Assembly: GCF_004328075.1 (NCBI RefSeq)
Contig: NZ_SJFN01000021.1
Coordinates: forward strand, 25,071-89,070
DNA from: Siculibacillus lacustris
GTDB lineage: Bacteria; Pseudomonadota; Alphaproteobacteria; Rhizobiales; Ancalomicrobiaceae
Length of the DNA: 64,000 nucleotides
Reading direction: 5' to 3'
Part shown: positions 8,252 through 15,562 of the stretch, piece by piece
Numbering within the stretch: position 1 is the stretch's first letter
Layout of the letters: each line of letters starts with the position of its first letter
Notes under the pieces: generated by a model
Databases searched by the model: none
The model's input: only the letters and a program-made list of their open reading frames with translations
Told to the model about the DNA's origin: nothing
Made by a program: the position numbers and the translations under genes

Positions 8252-8974
8252 TCAGTCGATCAGGCCGCGGCGGATGCCTTCGGCCACCGCCTGGGTGCGG
8301 TTGACCGCGCCGAGCTTGCGGGTCGCCGAGGCGATGTAGCCGTCGGTGGTGCTCTGGGACAGGCCGAGGATCGCCGAGATCTCCCAGGAGGTCTTGCCGG
8401 CGGCGGTCCACTGCAGGCATTCGCGTTCGCGCGGCGACAGGCGCGGGTGCTCGTCGACGTGCGGCGCCGGATCGAGCAGGGTGCGGATGCGCGACTGGGC
8501 GTACATGCCGACGAGATGGAGCACGGCGCGGTCGGCCGGCGACAAATCGACGGTCCGGGCGGCGAGCGACAGCACCGAGCGGCCGCGCACCCGGTCGTAG
8601 AGCGGCACGCAGAGGCCGTCACGCATGCCGATCGAGGCAGCTTCGTCCATCACCCGGCGCCCCATCGGGTCGGGTTTGAGGCCACGCATGACCTCCGACC
8701 AGACGAAGGGATCGGCGACGCTCTGCAGGCGTCGGGCGATCGGATCGACCTGGACGTAGTCCTGGGAGACGTAACGGTCGAGCCAGGCCTCGCTCCAGCC
8801 CGACAGCATGATGTAGCCGTCGATCCGGCGGCCGGGATCGGGTACGCCGGTGAGCAGGAACGAGTCGAAGCCGAATCCCCCGGCGATCCGGCTCAGGCGG
8901 GCCAGCATCTGATTCACGTCGACCTCTGCGGCGATGTCGCCGATGAAGTCGAGGGCGGTCTGCAACCGATCCAT
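8252..8974 (-). CDS. luxR: LuxR-family quorum-sensing regulator
   Basis: 240-aa transcription factor with an N-terminal autoinducer-binding domain and a C-terminal LuxR helix-turn-helix. Signal-pocket residues are at canonical spacing: W64, Y68, D77, P78 and W92, the same intervals as TraR W57/Y61/D70/P71/W85. The DNA-binding domain reads LSPRERECLQWTAAGKT...ILGLSQSTTDGYIASATRKLG (about residues 175-225). It lies 229 nt upstream of luxI on the same strand and is the likely receptor for its product. A candidate promoter is at 9104-9132. Confidence 0.92.
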   Translation of the reverse strand: MDRLQTALDFIGDIAAEVDVNQMLARLSRIAGGFGFDSFLLTGVPDPGRRIDGYIMLSGWSEAWLDRYVSQDYVQVDPIARRLQSVADPFVWSEVMRGLKPDPMGRRVMDEAASIGMRDGLCVPLYDRVRGRSVLSLAARTVDLSPADRAVLHLVGMYAQSRIRTLLDPAPHVDEHPRLSPRERECLQWTAAGKTSWEISAILGLSQSTTDGYIASATRKLGAVNRTQAVAEGIRRGLID

Positions 8975-9103
8975 TGGAATCCGCCGTTGGACGCCTGCGT
9001 TCGCCGCAAACCCGGCCGGGGGGCGGGGTTCTCACCGGACGAGCCGCGACCCGACCCTCCCGACCCGCCGAGGGATCGAGCCCCGATCGGACGCGACGCA
9101 TGC

Positions 9104-9132
9104 GAAGATAGCGCAACCTGCGGCGCGACCCA
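9104..9132 (-). promoter_or_regulatory. Candidate sigma70-type promoter of luxR
   Basis: On the minus strand TTGGGT (9127-9132), 17-nt spacer, TATCTT (9104-9109). The predicted start is near 9097, giving a leader of about 120 nt. Confidence 0.35.
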
Positions 9133-9432
9133 AGGCGATGTCGCATACGGTTGTCCGCAAGTCCCGGAAAAATCGTTTCGGATCGCCCGGTGACGCCGCG
9201 CTCCGGGTTTCGTGATCGTCCTCGCGCTTTCGCCATCATTCGGTCAAAGGGCGGCCACGCCCGGCGACCAAGATCATCCAATCGCAACGGACGGCCCGTC
9301 CGAACCGCCCCCGGTCGCCACCCCCCTGGACGATCCGGGCCGAGCGACGGTCGGACCCCCGCTGCGCCTGACGGCACACCACGCCCCCCCTGTCGCGTGT
9401 CGTCGGCCTCGCATCCCCCCGTGAGCGCCCGT

Positions 9433-9465
9433 CGACCCCGTCACCCTCCCCCGGTGGCGGGGTCG
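9433..9465 (-). terminator. Hairpin terminator after the amidotransferase gene
   Basis: A 13-bp stem with one G-T pair (CGACCCCGTCACC pairing with GGTGGCGGGGTCG) and a 7-nt C-rich loop, beginning 7 nt after the stop codon. No T run follows on the minus strand. Confidence 0.5.
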
Positions 9466-9472
9466 TCGCATG

Positions 9473-10258
9473 TCAGGGGGCGAGCCACAGGTCGAGGAAC
9501 CGCTCGGTCCAGCGCAGGGTCTGGTGATCGTGCAGGCCGCGTCCCTCGAAATGATGGCGGCGCGACTGAGCGCCGGGCGCGCCGAGACGATGAGCGGCGC
9601 GCACCGTCCAGCGGTTCATCATCGCCCAGGTCAGTTCGGGATGGAACTGGACGCCCCAGGCGGCGCGGCCATGGGCGATCGCCTGATTGGGGAAGCGCTC
9701 GCCGGTGGCGAGCAAGGTGGCGCCGGTCGGCAGATCGAAGCCCTCGCTGTGCCACTGATAGACCTTGTCCGGCCAGTCGATGCGGGCGCGGCCCGCTTCG
9801 GTCGGCAGCAGTGGATACCACCCGACCTCGACCTCCTCGCGCTCGTGCGCGAACACCGTGCCGCCGAGCTGGCGCACCAGCATCTGGGCGCCCAGGCAGA
9901 TGCCGAGAAACGGCTTGTCCTCGGCCAGCGGCACGCCGATCCAGTCGATCTCGCGGCGGATCCACGGGTCGGAATCGTTGGCGCTCATCGGTCCGCCGAA
10001 GATCACCGCGCCGGCGTGGCCGGCCATGGTCGTCGGCAGCGGATCGTCGAAGCGCGGGCGGCGGATGTCGAGGGCATGACCGCGGGCCTGGAGCATCTGG
10101 CCGACACGCCCGGGCGACGATTGCTCCTGATGCAGCACGATCAGGATCGGCAGCAGGGGCTCGGCGGATTTCGGCGGCGGCATCATCGGCCGGGGTTCTG
10201 GGTCGTTCGGGCGCGAGGGCGGCGGGAGCGCCGCGTCGCCGTGGTCGGAGACGGTCAT
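9473..10258 (-). CDS. Class I glutamine amidotransferase (GMP synthase-like)
   Basis: Stand-alone glutaminase domain that releases ammonia from glutamine for an unidentified acceptor. 261 aa. The nucleophile elbow GICLGAQ carries Cys121, and the catalytic His-Glu pair is in WGVQFHPELTW; FGGPMSAND forms the oxyanion strand. Relatives are annotated GMP synthase, but no synthetase domain is fused or nearby. The first ~25 residues are Pro-rich; an ATG at 10186 (M25) would remove them. The start at 10258 overlaps the stop of the TerB-like gene, indicating co-translation. Confidence 0.85.
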   Translation of the reverse strand: MTVSDHGDAALPPPSRPNDPEPRPMMPPPKSAEPLLPILIVLHQEQSSPGRVGQMLQARGHALDIRRPRFDDPLPTTMAGHAGAVIFGGPMSANDSDPWIRREIDWIGVPLAEDKPFLGICLGAQMLVRQLGGTVFAHEREEVEVGWYPLLPTEAGRARIDWPDKVYQWHSEGFDLPTGATLLATGERFPNQAIAHGRAAWGVQFHPELTWAMMNRWTVRAAHRLGAPGAQSRRHHFEGRGLHDHQTLRWTERFLDLWLAP

Positions 10259-10734
10259 CGGCCGGCCCGCGCGTCGGCGTCGTCCTGGTCGGCCTCCAGC
10301 CGCTTGCGGATCGCCACCCGCTCGTGCGGGGCGATGCCGAGGAGGTCGGCGATGCGCCAGACGAGATCGTCTTCGAATTCGTGCAGCGAGCCGTCGATCA
10401 GCGCCACCCGCAGCAAAGAGGCGAGCACCTCGTGGCGCTCGGCCATCGGCAGGCGGCGGGCGAGACCGGCGGTGAAGCTCTGGAGATCGGTCGATTCGCG
10501 GGTCGAGGCGCGCGCCGCGGCGACCAGGGTGCGCACCTGCGGTGCGTCGAGCCCGTAGCGGCGGCCGAGTTCGCCCTCCATGCCGGCCATCTCGCGCGGG
10601 GTGATGCAGCCGTCGACGGCGATCAGATGGAACATCAGGGCGGCGACCGCGAGCCGCGGGTCGTCGAGCTCCCAGGGCTCGCCCGGCGCCTCGGGGGCGA
10701 GATCGGCGAAGAAGCGCTTCAGGGCATCGAACAT
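10255..10734 (-). CDS. TerB-like (tellurite resistance TerB family) protein
   Basis: 159-aa acidic helical protein with the TerB-like pattern: MFHLIAVDGCITPREMAGMEGEL, followed by a repeat of it, RVALIDGSLHEFEDDLVWRIADLLGI; in TerB these acidic turns bind metal. The ATG at 10734 starts MFDALKRFFADL and is chosen because the frame upstream is Pro/Arg-rich non-coding sequence; the ribosome site is weak. Overlaps the amidotransferase start downstream by 4 nt. Single TerB-domain proteins of this kind are common in alphaproteobacteria without tellurite genes; the role is not established. Confidence 0.75.
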   Translation of the reverse strand: MFDALKRFFADLAPEAPGEPWELDDPRLAVAALMFHLIAVDGCITPREMAGMEGELGRRYGLDAPQVRTLVAAARASTRESTDLQSFTAGLARRLPMAERHEVLASLLRVALIDGSLHEFEDDLVWRIADLLGIAPHERVAIRKRLEADQDDADARAGR

Positions 10735-10835
10735 CGCGGCGCGGTCCGGGTTCCGGGGATCGGTGTTTCCACTATTGCAGAAGCGTGCGGTCGGTTCCAT
10801 CCGCCTTCGGGCGAGCCGGGTCGCGGGCAGCGTCG

Positions 10836-10863
10836 TTGCGGGCTCCGGGCGAATGCCTATAGT
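10836..10863 (+). promoter_or_regulatory. Sigma70-type promoter of the M20 peptidase/ABC operon
   Basis: TTGCGG (10836-10841), 16-nt spacer, TATAGT (10858-10863). Start expected near 10870, a leader of about 53 nt to the ATG at 10923, whose ribosome site GGGGAG lies at 10909-10914. Confidence 0.5.
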
Positions 10864-10922
10864 CGGGGGCGTCCGCCGACCGCGGCCGTGAGGCGGCGAC
10901 GATCGACCGGGGAGTGGGTGCG

Positions 10923-12233
10923 ATGACGCCGTCACGGCTGTTCGAACGGATCGAGGCCAAACGCGACGCCCTGGTCGCGACCACCGCCGATCTGGTGCGC
11001 TTCGCCACGGTCAATCCGCCCGGCGCCGACTACGAGCCCTGCGCCCGCTACATCGGCGAGCGGATGGCCGGCCTCGGCTTCGCGGTCGACTACATCCGCG
11101 CGAAGGGCGCGCCCGGCGACGGCGACCGCCATCCGCGGATCAACGTGGTCGCCCGCCGCGCCGGTGCGGCGCCCGGACCGACCGTCCACATCAACGGCCA
11201 CATCGACGTGGTGGCGGCGGGCGAGGGCTGGACCGTCCCGCCCTTCGCGGGGCTGGTCCGCGACGGCCGCGTCTGGGGCCGTGGCACCGCCGACATGAAG
11301 GGCGGTATCGCCGCGGCGATGATCGCCCTCGAGGCGCTGATCGAGGTCGGCGGGCCGCTGCCGGGGACGCTCGAACTGTCGGGCACCGCCGACGAGGAAT
11401 CCGGCGGCTTCGGCGGGGTCGGCCATCTCGCCCGGCTCGGGCTGTTCGATCCCGGCCGCGTCGACCACGTGCTGATTCCCGAACCGCTCGGGGTCGACCG
11501 GGTGTGCCTCGGCCATCGCGGCGTGTGGTGGGCGGAAGTCGAGATCACCGGACGGATCGGCCACGGCTCGATGCCGTTCCTGGGGGTCAGCGCGATCCGC
11601 GGCATGGGCGACTTCCTGGCGCTGCTCGAGACCGAGCTGCTGCCGCGGCTGGCCGAGCGGACGACGCGGATGCCCTGCGTGCCCGAAGGCGCCAGGGCGG
11701 CGACCCTCAACCTCAATTCGCTGCACGGCGGCCTCGCGGAAACCGACGACGCCGGCCTGCCGGCGCCGCTGGTCGCCGATCGCTGCCGCCTGGTGCTCGA
11801 CCGGCGCTGGCTGGTCGAGGAGAGCCCGGATTCGGTGCGCGCCGAAGTCGTCGAGCTGCTCGAGCGGGTCAAGGCCAAGCGCGCCGGGCTCGACTGGCGG
11901 ATGCGCGATCTGATGAGCTTTCCGCCGACCATGACCGACCCCGAGGCGCCGGTGGTCGCGGCGCTCGACCATTGGATCCACCGGGTGTTGGGGCGGCCGT
12001 CGCGGCACGTCGCCTCGCCCGGGACCTACGACCAGAAGCATCTCGCCCGATTCGGCGGTGCGCTCGCCTGCGTGGCCTATGGACCGGGCGACCTGGAACA
12101 GGCACACCAACCCGACGAACACGTCGAGATCGACGATCTCGTCGCCTCCGCCAAGGTCCTGGCGGCGACGGTGGCGACGCTGATCGGCGTCGACTGGACG
12201 GCGGATGCCGAGACACGGGAGGGGACGTCATGA
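10923..12233 (+). CDS. M20-family metallopeptidase (ArgE/DapE/carboxypeptidase class)
   Basis: Zinc-dependent amidase or peptidase, 436 aa. Metal and catalytic motifs are visible: INGHIDVVAAGEGW (metal His and the catalytic Asp), GRGTADMKGGIAA (bridging Asp), TADEESGGFGG (catalytic Glu-Glu), the inserted dimerisation domain starting at GRIGHGSMPF, and a late metal region AHQPDEHVEIDDL. ATG 10923 has GGGGAG 8 nt upstream; an in-frame GTG at 10914 is less likely. Overlaps the binding-protein gene by 4 nt, so the enzyme probably acts on an imported peptide or N-acyl substrate; exact substrate unknown. Confidence 0.88.
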   Translation: MTPSRLFERIEAKRDALVATTADLVRFATVNPPGADYEPCARYIGERMAGLGFAVDYIRAKGAPGDGDRHPRINVVARRAGAAPGPTVHINGHIDVVAAGEGWTVPPFAGLVRDGRVWGRGTADMKGGIAAAMIALEALIEVGGPLPGTLELSGTADEESGGFGGVGHLARLGLFDPGRVDHVLIPEPLGVDRVCLGHRGVWWAEVEITGRIGHGSMPFLGVSAIRGMGDFLALLETELLPRLAERTTRMPCVPEGARAATLNLNSLHGGLAETDDAGLPAPLVADRCRLVLDRRWLVEESPDSVRAEVVELLERVKAKRAGLDWRMRDLMSFPPTMTDPEAPVVAALDHWIHRVLGRPSRHVASPGTYDQKHLARFGGALACVAYGPGDLEQAHQPDEHVEIDDLVASAKVLAATVATLIGVDWTADAETREGTS

Positions 12234-13726
12234 GAGCCATCGGGATCATCGCCGCGGCATGGGCAGCGAGCGTCGCCGTCGCCGGCGGGGCCGAGCCGGT
12301 GCCGGCCCCGGGCGCACCGGCCCGCGGCGACGTGGTGTTGTGCATGTCGCTGGAGCCGCCGGTGCTCGACCCGACCGCCGGAGCGGCGCAGGCGATCCGC
12401 GAAGTGACCTATGCCAACATCTTCGAAGGTCTGGTCGGGCTCGACCGCCACGGGAGGATCGTGCCGCGGCTCGCCGAAGGCTGGGACGTCGCCGCCGACG
12501 GGACGGTCTTCACCTTCCACCTGCGCGACGGGGCGATCTTCCACGACGGCACGCCGGTGACCGCCGACGACGTGCGCTTCTCCTTCGAGCGGGCGGTGGC
12601 GCCCGACTCCAAGAACGCCCAGAAATGGATCTTCGCGCCGATCGCGGCGATCGACACGCCCGACGCGCGCACGGTCAAGATCACCCTGAAACAGCCGTCG
12701 GCGAACTTCCTCTACGGCCTCGCCTGGGGTGATGCGGTGATCGTCGGCCGTGCCACGGCCGCGACCAACGCCACCAAGCCGATCGGCACCGGCCCCTACC
12801 GGCTCGACTCCTGGACCCGCGGCGATCGGTTGACCCTGGTCGCGACCGGCGCGTGGTGGGGCGGGCCGACGCGGATCGCCAAGGCGACCTTCCGCTTCGT
12901 CAACGATCCCCAGGCCCAGGTCGCCGGCATCAAGGCCGGCGATTGCGACGTGCTGACCAATCTCGCCGCCCCGGAAGCCGCCGATTCGCTCGCCGCCGAT
13001 CCGAAACTCGCGGTGGTGGTCGGGCGCACCGAGGGCGAGACCATCGTCGCCATGAACAATGCCCGCAAGCCGCTCGACGACGTGCGGGTGCGCCGGGCGC
13101 TGGCCATGGGGATCGATCGCGACGCGGTCAATCTGGCGGTCGAATCGGGCACCGGCACACCGATCGGCAGCCATTTCTCGCCCAATCATCCGGCCTATAT
13201 CGATCTCACGGCGATCAACGCCCACGATCCCGACAAGGCGCGGGCGCTGCTCGACGAGGCCGGGGTCAAGGGCCTGAAGCTGACGCTGAAGGTGCCGCCG
13301 CCGGCCTATGCCCGGCGCTCGGCGGAGATCGTCGCGGCGCAGCTGGCCGAGATCGGCGTCGAGGTGGCGATCCTGCCGGTCGAGTTCCCGCAGTGGCTCG
13401 AGCAGGTGTTCCGTGGCAAGGACTACGACCTGACCATCATCTCGCACACCGAGCCGCTCGACATCGGCATCTATGCGCGGCCCGATTACTATTTCAACTA
13501 CGTCAATCCCGGCTTTCAGGAGTTGATGGCGACGATCGAGACCACCCCCGACGAGGCGGCGCGCGACCGCCTCTACATCTCGGCGCAGAAGATGCTCGCC
13601 CAGGACGCGGTCAACATCTTCCTGTTCATCCTGCCCAAGATCACCGTGACGCGCGGCGGGCTCACCGGCATGTGGACCGATTGGCCGCTGCCGGCCAATC
13701 CGCTCGCCGAGCTCGCCTGGCCATGA
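12230..13726 (+). CDS. ABC transporter substrate-binding protein, family 5 (DppA/OppA-like)
   Basis: Periplasmic binding protein of the dipeptide/oligopeptide/nickel class, 498 aa. Short signal peptide (MRAIGIIAAAWAASVAVAGGA), then hallmark segments: EPPVLDPTAG near the N terminus, ANIFEGLVGLDRHGRIVPRLAEGW, and FHDGTPVTADDVRFSFERA. The ATG overlaps the M20 peptidase stop (ATGA). Followed by two permeases of the same importer. Family 5 proteins also bind plant opines, glucosides and oligosaccharides; the neighbouring GH3 enzyme hints at a glycoside ligand, the M20 enzyme at a peptide one. Confidence 0.9.
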   Translation: MRAIGIIAAAWAASVAVAGGAEPVPAPGAPARGDVVLCMSLEPPVLDPTAGAAQAIREVTYANIFEGLVGLDRHGRIVPRLAEGWDVAADGTVFTFHLRDGAIFHDGTPVTADDVRFSFERAVAPDSKNAQKWIFAPIAAIDTPDARTVKITLKQPSANFLYGLAWGDAVIVGRATAATNATKPIGTGPYRLDSWTRGDRLTLVATGAWWGGPTRIAKATFRFVNDPQAQVAGIKAGDCDVLTNLAAPEAADSLAADPKLAVVVGRTEGETIVAMNNARKPLDDVRVRRALAMGIDRDAVNLAVESGTGTPIGSHFSPNHPAYIDLTAINAHDPDKARALLDEAGVKGLKLTLKVPPPAYARRSAEIVAAQLAEIGVEVAILPVEFPQWLEQVFRGKDYDLTIISHTEPLDIGIYARPDYYFNYVNPGFQELMATIETTPDEAARDRLYISAQKMLAQDAVNIFLFILPKITVTRGGLTGMWTDWPLPANPLAELAWP

Positions 13727-13769
13727 GCGGCGGGGCGGGGGCGCGGTCGGGCGGCGGAGGCGGGAAGCG

Positions 13770-14720
13770 GTGCGAGACCTGATCCTCGGCCGGTTGGTGC
13801 AACTGGTGGCGACGCTCCTCGGCGCGGCGACGGTGGTGTTCGTGGTCACCGAAGTCCTGCCCGGCGATCCGGCGGCGATGATCCTCGGGGTCTCGGCGAC
13901 GCCGGAGACGCTGGCGGCGCTGCATCGGGATCTCGGCCTCGACCGGCCGGTGGTCTGGCGCTTCCTCGGCTGGCTCGGCGATCTGGCGCGCGGCGAGCTC
14001 GGCGAGAGCACCACCTATCGGGTGGCGGTGGCGAGCCTGATCGGCGAGCGGTTGGGGGTGACGCTGGCGCTGGCCGTGGCGGCGATCGGCCTGTCGACGG
14101 CGATCGGCCTGCCGGTCGGGCTGGCGGCGGCGGCGCGCGCCGGCGGCGCCTTCGACACGGGGGTGATGGTGGTGGTCGAGATCGGCCTCGCGGTGCCGGC
14201 CTTCTGGATCGGCATCCTGCTGGTGCTCGGCTTCTCGGTGACGCTCGGCTGGCTGCCGGCCGGCGGCTTTCCCGGCTGGGGCGGCGGGCTCGGTCCGGCG
14301 GCGGCGGCCCTGGTGCTGCCGGTGGTGGCGCTGGCCTTGCCGCAGGCGGCGATCCTGGCGCGGGTCACCCGCGGCGCGGCGCTCGAAGTGCTCTCCTCCG
14401 ACTTCGTCCGCGCGGCGCGCGCCAAGGGCCTCGACCGCGGCGCGGTGATGCGCCGCCACGTCGCCCGCAACGCCCTGGTGCCGGTGGTGACCATCCTCGG
14501 GCTGCAGTTCTCGTCGCTGGTCGCCGGGGCGATCCTGATCGAGAACGTGTTCAACCTGCCCGGCCTCGGGCGGCTGCTGTTCCAGGCGATCTCCGGCCAC
14601 GATCTGGTGGTGGTGCGGGCCCTGGTGACCCTGTTCGCCGGGCTGGTGGTGGTGGTCAACAGCGTCGTCGACGTCGCCTATGGGGTGATCGATCCGCGCC
14701 TCGGGCGAGGTGCGGCATGA
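13770..14720 (+). CDS. ABC transporter permease, DppB/GsiC-like
   Basis: Inner-membrane permease 1 of the family 5 importer, 316 aa, six predicted helices. N-terminal LGAATVVFVVTEVLPGDPAAMILG is the DppB signature, and the ATPase-contact (EAA) loop is DFVRAARAKGLDRGAVMRRHVARNAL. A GTG start at 13770 with GGAGG/GGGAAG just upstream fits the 43-nt gap after the binding protein. Followed by permease 2 with an ATGA overlap. Confidence 0.9.
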   Translation: MRDLILGRLVQLVATLLGAATVVFVVTEVLPGDPAAMILGVSATPETLAALHRDLGLDRPVVWRFLGWLGDLARGELGESTTYRVAVASLIGERLGVTLALAVAAIGLSTAIGLPVGLAAAARAGGAFDTGVMVVVEIGLAVPAFWIGILLVLGFSVTLGWLPAGGFPGWGGGLGPAAAALVLPVVALALPQAAILARVTRGAALEVLSSDFVRAARAKGLDRGAVMRRHVARNALVPVVTILGLQFSSLVAGAILIENVFNLPGLGRLLFQAISGHDLVVVRALVTLFAGLVVVVNSVVDVAYGVIDPRLGRGAA

Positions 14721-15562
14721 GCGGGCCCGGGCGGCTGCTGCGATCGCCGTCGCTGGTGATCGGCGCGACGGCGACCGGGGCGATGGTCGCGGTGGCGGCG
14801 CTCGCCGTGGTGTGGACGCCGCGTTCGCCGACCGCGATGGCGGTGGCCGAGCGGCTGCAGGGGCCGTCGGCGCGCCATCTGCTCGGCACCGATCCGTTCG
14901 GGCGCGACGTCGCCTCGCAATTGATGGTCGGGGCGACCACCTCCTTCGCCATCGCCCTGGCGGCGATCGGTCTCGCCATGGCGGTCGGCACGGCGCTCGG
15001 TCTGATCGCCGCGGCGCGGCCGGGATCGTTCCTGTCGGGCCTGGTGCTGCGGGTCGCCGACTTCGCCTTCGCCTTCCCGGTGGTGCTGACCGCGATGCTG
15101 GTGGCGGCGATCCGCGAGCCGGGGGCGGCCAACGTGGTGGCGGCGGTGGCGCTGTTCAACGTGCCGGTGTTCGTGCGGCTGGTGCGCGGCGCGGCGCTGC
15201 AGGTGACGGCGCTCGACTTCGTCGCGGCGGCCCGGCTCGCCGGGCTCGGCGAGGCCCGCATCCTGATCGGCGAGGTGCTGCCCAACGTGCTCGGGCCGAT
15301 CGTCGTGCAGGCGACCATCCAGTTCGCTCTGGCGATTCTGGCGGAGGCCGGCCTGTCCTATCTCGGCCTGGGCGTGCGGCCGCCGGCCCCGAGCTGGGGG
15401 CGGATGCTGGCCGAAGCCCAGACCTACATGGGCCGCCAGCCGGGGCTGGCGATCTTCCCCGGCCTCGCCATCGCCGTGTCGGTGATCGGCCTCAACCTGC
15501 TCGGCGACGGCTTGCGCGATCTCCTCGACCCCAAGGGCCGGCGCCGGCTGCCGTCAGGGTGA
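14717..15562 (+). CDS. ABC transporter permease, DppC/GsiD-like
   Basis: Inner-membrane permease 2 of the same importer, 281 aa. The family motif HLLGTDPFGRDVASQLMVGATTS follows the first helix and the EAA loop is DFVAAARLAGLGEARILIGEVLPNVLGP. Its last 9 nt overlap the convergent GH3 gene, and no ATP-binding protein gene follows, so the importer must use ATPases encoded elsewhere. Confidence 0.9.
   Translation: MSGPGRLLRSPSLVIGATATGAMVAVAALAVVWTPRSPTAMAVAERLQGPSARHLLGTDPFGRDVASQLMVGATTSFAIALAAIGLAMAVGTALGLIAAARPGSFLSGLVLRVADFAFAFPVVLTAMLVAAIREPGAANVVAAVALFNVPVFVRLVRGAALQVTALDFVAAARLAGLGEARILIGEVLPNVLGPIVVQATIQFALAILAEAGLSYLGLGVRPPAPSWGRMLAEAQTYMGRQPGLAIFPGLAIAVSVIGLNLLGDGLRDLLDPKGRRRLPSG

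Larger units (their letters stand above)
8975..9472. other. 498-nt intergenic region
   Basis: Between the luxR start and the end of the glutamine amidotransferase gene. Holds a candidate luxR promoter (9104-9132) and a strong hairpin (9433-9465). The remainder gives only Arg/Pro-rich shadow frames. Confidence 0.6.

Noticed and set aside
9380..9472. GC-rich pyrimidine tracts suggesting a repeat array
   Set aside because: Apart from the single hairpin at 9433-9465 there is no periodicity.
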